6,531 bases of DNA. It comes from Anaerolineaceae bacterium. Lineage in GTDB: Bacteria > Chloroflexota > Anaerolineae > Anaerolineales > Anaerolineaceae. Where the stretch lies: assembly GCA_003448875.1 (NCBI GenBank), contig DLXG01000036.1:1-6531 (forward strand). The letters run 5' to 3'. Below are positions 5,363-6,531 of the stretch, one piece after another. The notes under the pieces are model-generated. The model saw only the letters and a list, made by a program, of their open reading frames with translations, searched no databases and was not told where the DNA came from. The position numbers and the translations under genes are program-made. The first letter of the stretch is position 1, and every line of letters starts with the position of its first letter.

Positions 5363-6199
5363 TTAGAATCCGCCGCCGATTGCCGTCCCCGAGAGGGTTT
5401 TGAGAATGCGGTCGACGAGCGGGTAGAAAAACAGGATGACGATGGGACCGAGCAGGAAGGGCATGGCCAGGAGCGTGATGCGCAGCGGCAGGCGCTGCAT
5501 TTGCTCTTCGGTCTGCCCGTTGATATCGTCGGTCAACTCTTCGATGGATTTTGCGACTGCCTGATCTACACCCAGTAAACCGCCGGATTGCTGGGCGGCC
5601 TGGATGCGCTGCGTGATGCGGGTCAGGTGCGCCGATTTGAGATCTTTTGCCATCTGCTGGAAAATCTCTAGACCACTCTTCACCTGCCCACCGGACATGC
5701 GCAACCGTAAAAGCCGGTAGACCAGTTGGTTTTCGCCCGTCGTACTGGCAATGCTCTCCAGGCCAAGCAGGAGCGAACCGCGCAGGCTCATGTGCAGCCT
5801 GACATCGATCAGCAACTGGCGCAGCTGTCCCAACAGGAAACGCCTGCGCTGCCGGATGAGATAGCCTTTGAAAAGCCAAACCAGGGCCGGGGCGGTGAGA
5901 AAACCCAGACGGATGGATGGAACGGCCTGCCCAATCCAGAAGAACAAGGCCAATCCAAGGATGGCTGCTCCTGCATACAGGTTCGTCCAGGGGATCCGGG
6001 TCAAGCCAAGAATCTCATCTTCACTGGTATGCCCCTGGTTTTGGCCGTTAATGCCCAGCGCATGCAGGTGATAGCGCCGGCGGCCCAATAATCGTAACCA
6101 CCTCCTTCCTAACTCATAAAATGAAGACAATGTGGCGTTGACGATCAAGCCCACGCCGATTGCCAATGAGAAGCCGACCATCAGGGGGTAGGTATCCAT
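5363..6199 (-). CDS. tadC: TadC-like type II secretion system F-domain protein
   Basis: Predicted polytopic inner-membrane platform protein of the Tad pilus, 278 residues, close to the usual TadC length. Hydrophobic segments lie at about residues 5-25, 72-91, 94-112 and 240-262. The cytoplasmic F domain runs from about 120 to 240, opening with the arginine-rich RQRRRFLLGQL and containing the family-typical LTRITQRIQAAQQSGG helix (about 192-207), then an acidic EELTDD stretch before the last membrane pair. A basic loop at about 31-43 precedes the second membrane segment. It starts 2 nt after the preceding F-domain gene, so the pair is almost certainly co-translated, and is followed 18 nt later by the first pilin gene. 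Nothing looks truncated. A generic GspF/PilC paralogue is the alternative, but two short consecutive F-domain genes next to Flp pilins favour TadB/TadC. Confidence 0.88.
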   Translation of the reverse strand: MDTYPLMVGFSLAIGVGLIVNATLSSFYELGRRWLRLLGRRRYHLHALGINGQNQGHTSEDEILGLTRIPWTNLYAGAAILGLALFFWIGQAVPSIRLGFLTAPALVWLFKGYLIRQRRRFLLGQLRQLLIDVRLHMSLRGSLLLGLESIASTTGENQLVYRLLRLRMSGGQVKSGLEIFQQMAKDLKSAHLTRITQRIQAAQQSGGLLGVDQAVAKSIEELTDDINGQTEEQMQRLPLRITLLAMPFLLGPIVILFFYPLVDRILKTLSGTAIGGGF

Positions 6200-6201
6200 G
6201 T

Positions 6202-6531
6202 TTAGAATGCCTCCCCGCTGCCCAACTGGTGGACTTCAAACTCGAAATATAGGCTGGCCAGAACTGCGCAGGAAAGCAGGCCGGTCAGCAGCGTGCGATG
6301 AGGAATGTCCTGCAGGAAGAATGCGCGCCAGTCGGGGGCCATCAGTACGAAGACGGTCGCCGCGACCGCGACACCCTGCAACAATCGGATCGTTCCCTTG
6401 ACCAGGGCCAGGGTCTGGCGCATTTTGGAGCGGATCAACTTCTGCCGATGGGCCTCACCTTCCAGTTCCTGGAACAAATCCATTTGAACCTCATCGGTGA
6501 TGCGCGCGCTGTTGGCGATCAGGGCCGCCAG
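6202..6531 (-). CDS. tadB: TadB-like type II secretion F-domain protein, 3' part only
   Basis: Inner-membrane platform protein of a Tad/Flp pilus; TadB and TadC normally work as a pair above the TadA ATPase. The frame is open to the window edge (the codon at 6531 is CTG), so the true start lies upstream and only the last 109 residues are visible. An internal ATG at 6483 has no good ribosome site and is unlikely to be the start. The visible part begins with a charged helical stretch (about residues 8-45, ending the F domain), then two hydrophobic segments (about 50-68 and 78-97), which matches the usual C-terminal layout of the TadB/GspF family. The stop is 2 nt before the tadC start, and a GGGGAGG stretch inside this gene's end can serve as tadC's ribosome site. 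The TadB rather than TadC label rests on position just before a second F-domain gene and is less certain than the family call. Confidence 0.8.
   Translation of the reverse strand: MAALIANSARITDEVQMDLFQELEGEAHRQKLIRSKMRQTLALVKGTIRLLQGVAVAATVFVLMAPDWRAFFLQDIPHRTLLTGLLSCAVLASLYFEFEVHQLGSGEAF

Noticed and set aside
5334..5879. Minus-strand frame of 181 codons in a second frame over tadC
   Set aside because: The translation is Ala/Arg/His/Pro-rich as expected from an out-of-frame read of a GC-rich gene; the tadC frame has clear membrane helices and an F domain.

Overview
This 6.5 kb window is one block of minus-strand genes that reads as the downstream half of a Tad/Flp-type (tight adherence) type IV pilus locus, followed by an unrelated-looking small gene. 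In transcription order, from high to low coordinates, it holds: the 3' end of a TadB-like inner-membrane platform gene (cut by the window edge), a TadC-like platform gene, a diverged Flp-like pilin, a canonical Flp pilin, a TadE-like pseudopilin, a TadG/TadE-like pseudopilin, a 728-residue secreted protein with five tandem disulfide-type Ig-like repeats, a lytic transglycosylase, a TadV/CpaA-like prepilin peptidase, and a small WGR-domain protein. The two pilins and the first pseudopilin start differ from the longest open frames; I placed them by Shine-Dalgarno position, cleavage motif and overlap with the neighbouring gene.

The first nine genes are tightly packed. Junctions are a 2-nt gap (tadB/tadC), 18 nt (tadC/pilin 1), 68 nt (pilin 1/pilin 2), a 29-nt overlap (pilin 2/tadE), ATGA overlaps (tadE/tadG-like and tadG-like/Ig protein), a TAATG overlap (Ig protein/transglycosylase) and 9 nt (transglycosylase/peptidase). 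This supports one operon with translational coupling. The only sizeable non-coding space inside it carries a perfect 14-bp inverted repeat between the two pilin genes. I see no convincing promoter in the window. The ATPase (TadA), the rest of TadB and any CpaB- or secretin-like genes would lie upstream beyond position 6531.

Proposed joint function (inference): TadB and TadC form the membrane platform. The A24 peptidase trims the pilins and pseudopilins. TadE- and TadG-like proteins prime or cap the fibre. The lytic transglycosylase opens the peptidoglycan. The Ig-repeat protein, co-translated with the pseudopilins, is a candidate pilus-associated adhesin.

Organism: moderate-to-high GC, a compact Tad locus and no visible outer-membrane component in this part. 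The gene mix (GGAD-type A24 peptidase, F-domain pair, Flp, TadE, secreted Ig-like repeats, SLT enzyme) reminds me of Chloroflexota (Anaerolineae-like) genomes. That assignment is an impression, not something the sequence proves. The last gene (WGR) is clearly AT-richer (about 45% GC by hand count) and may have a different history.
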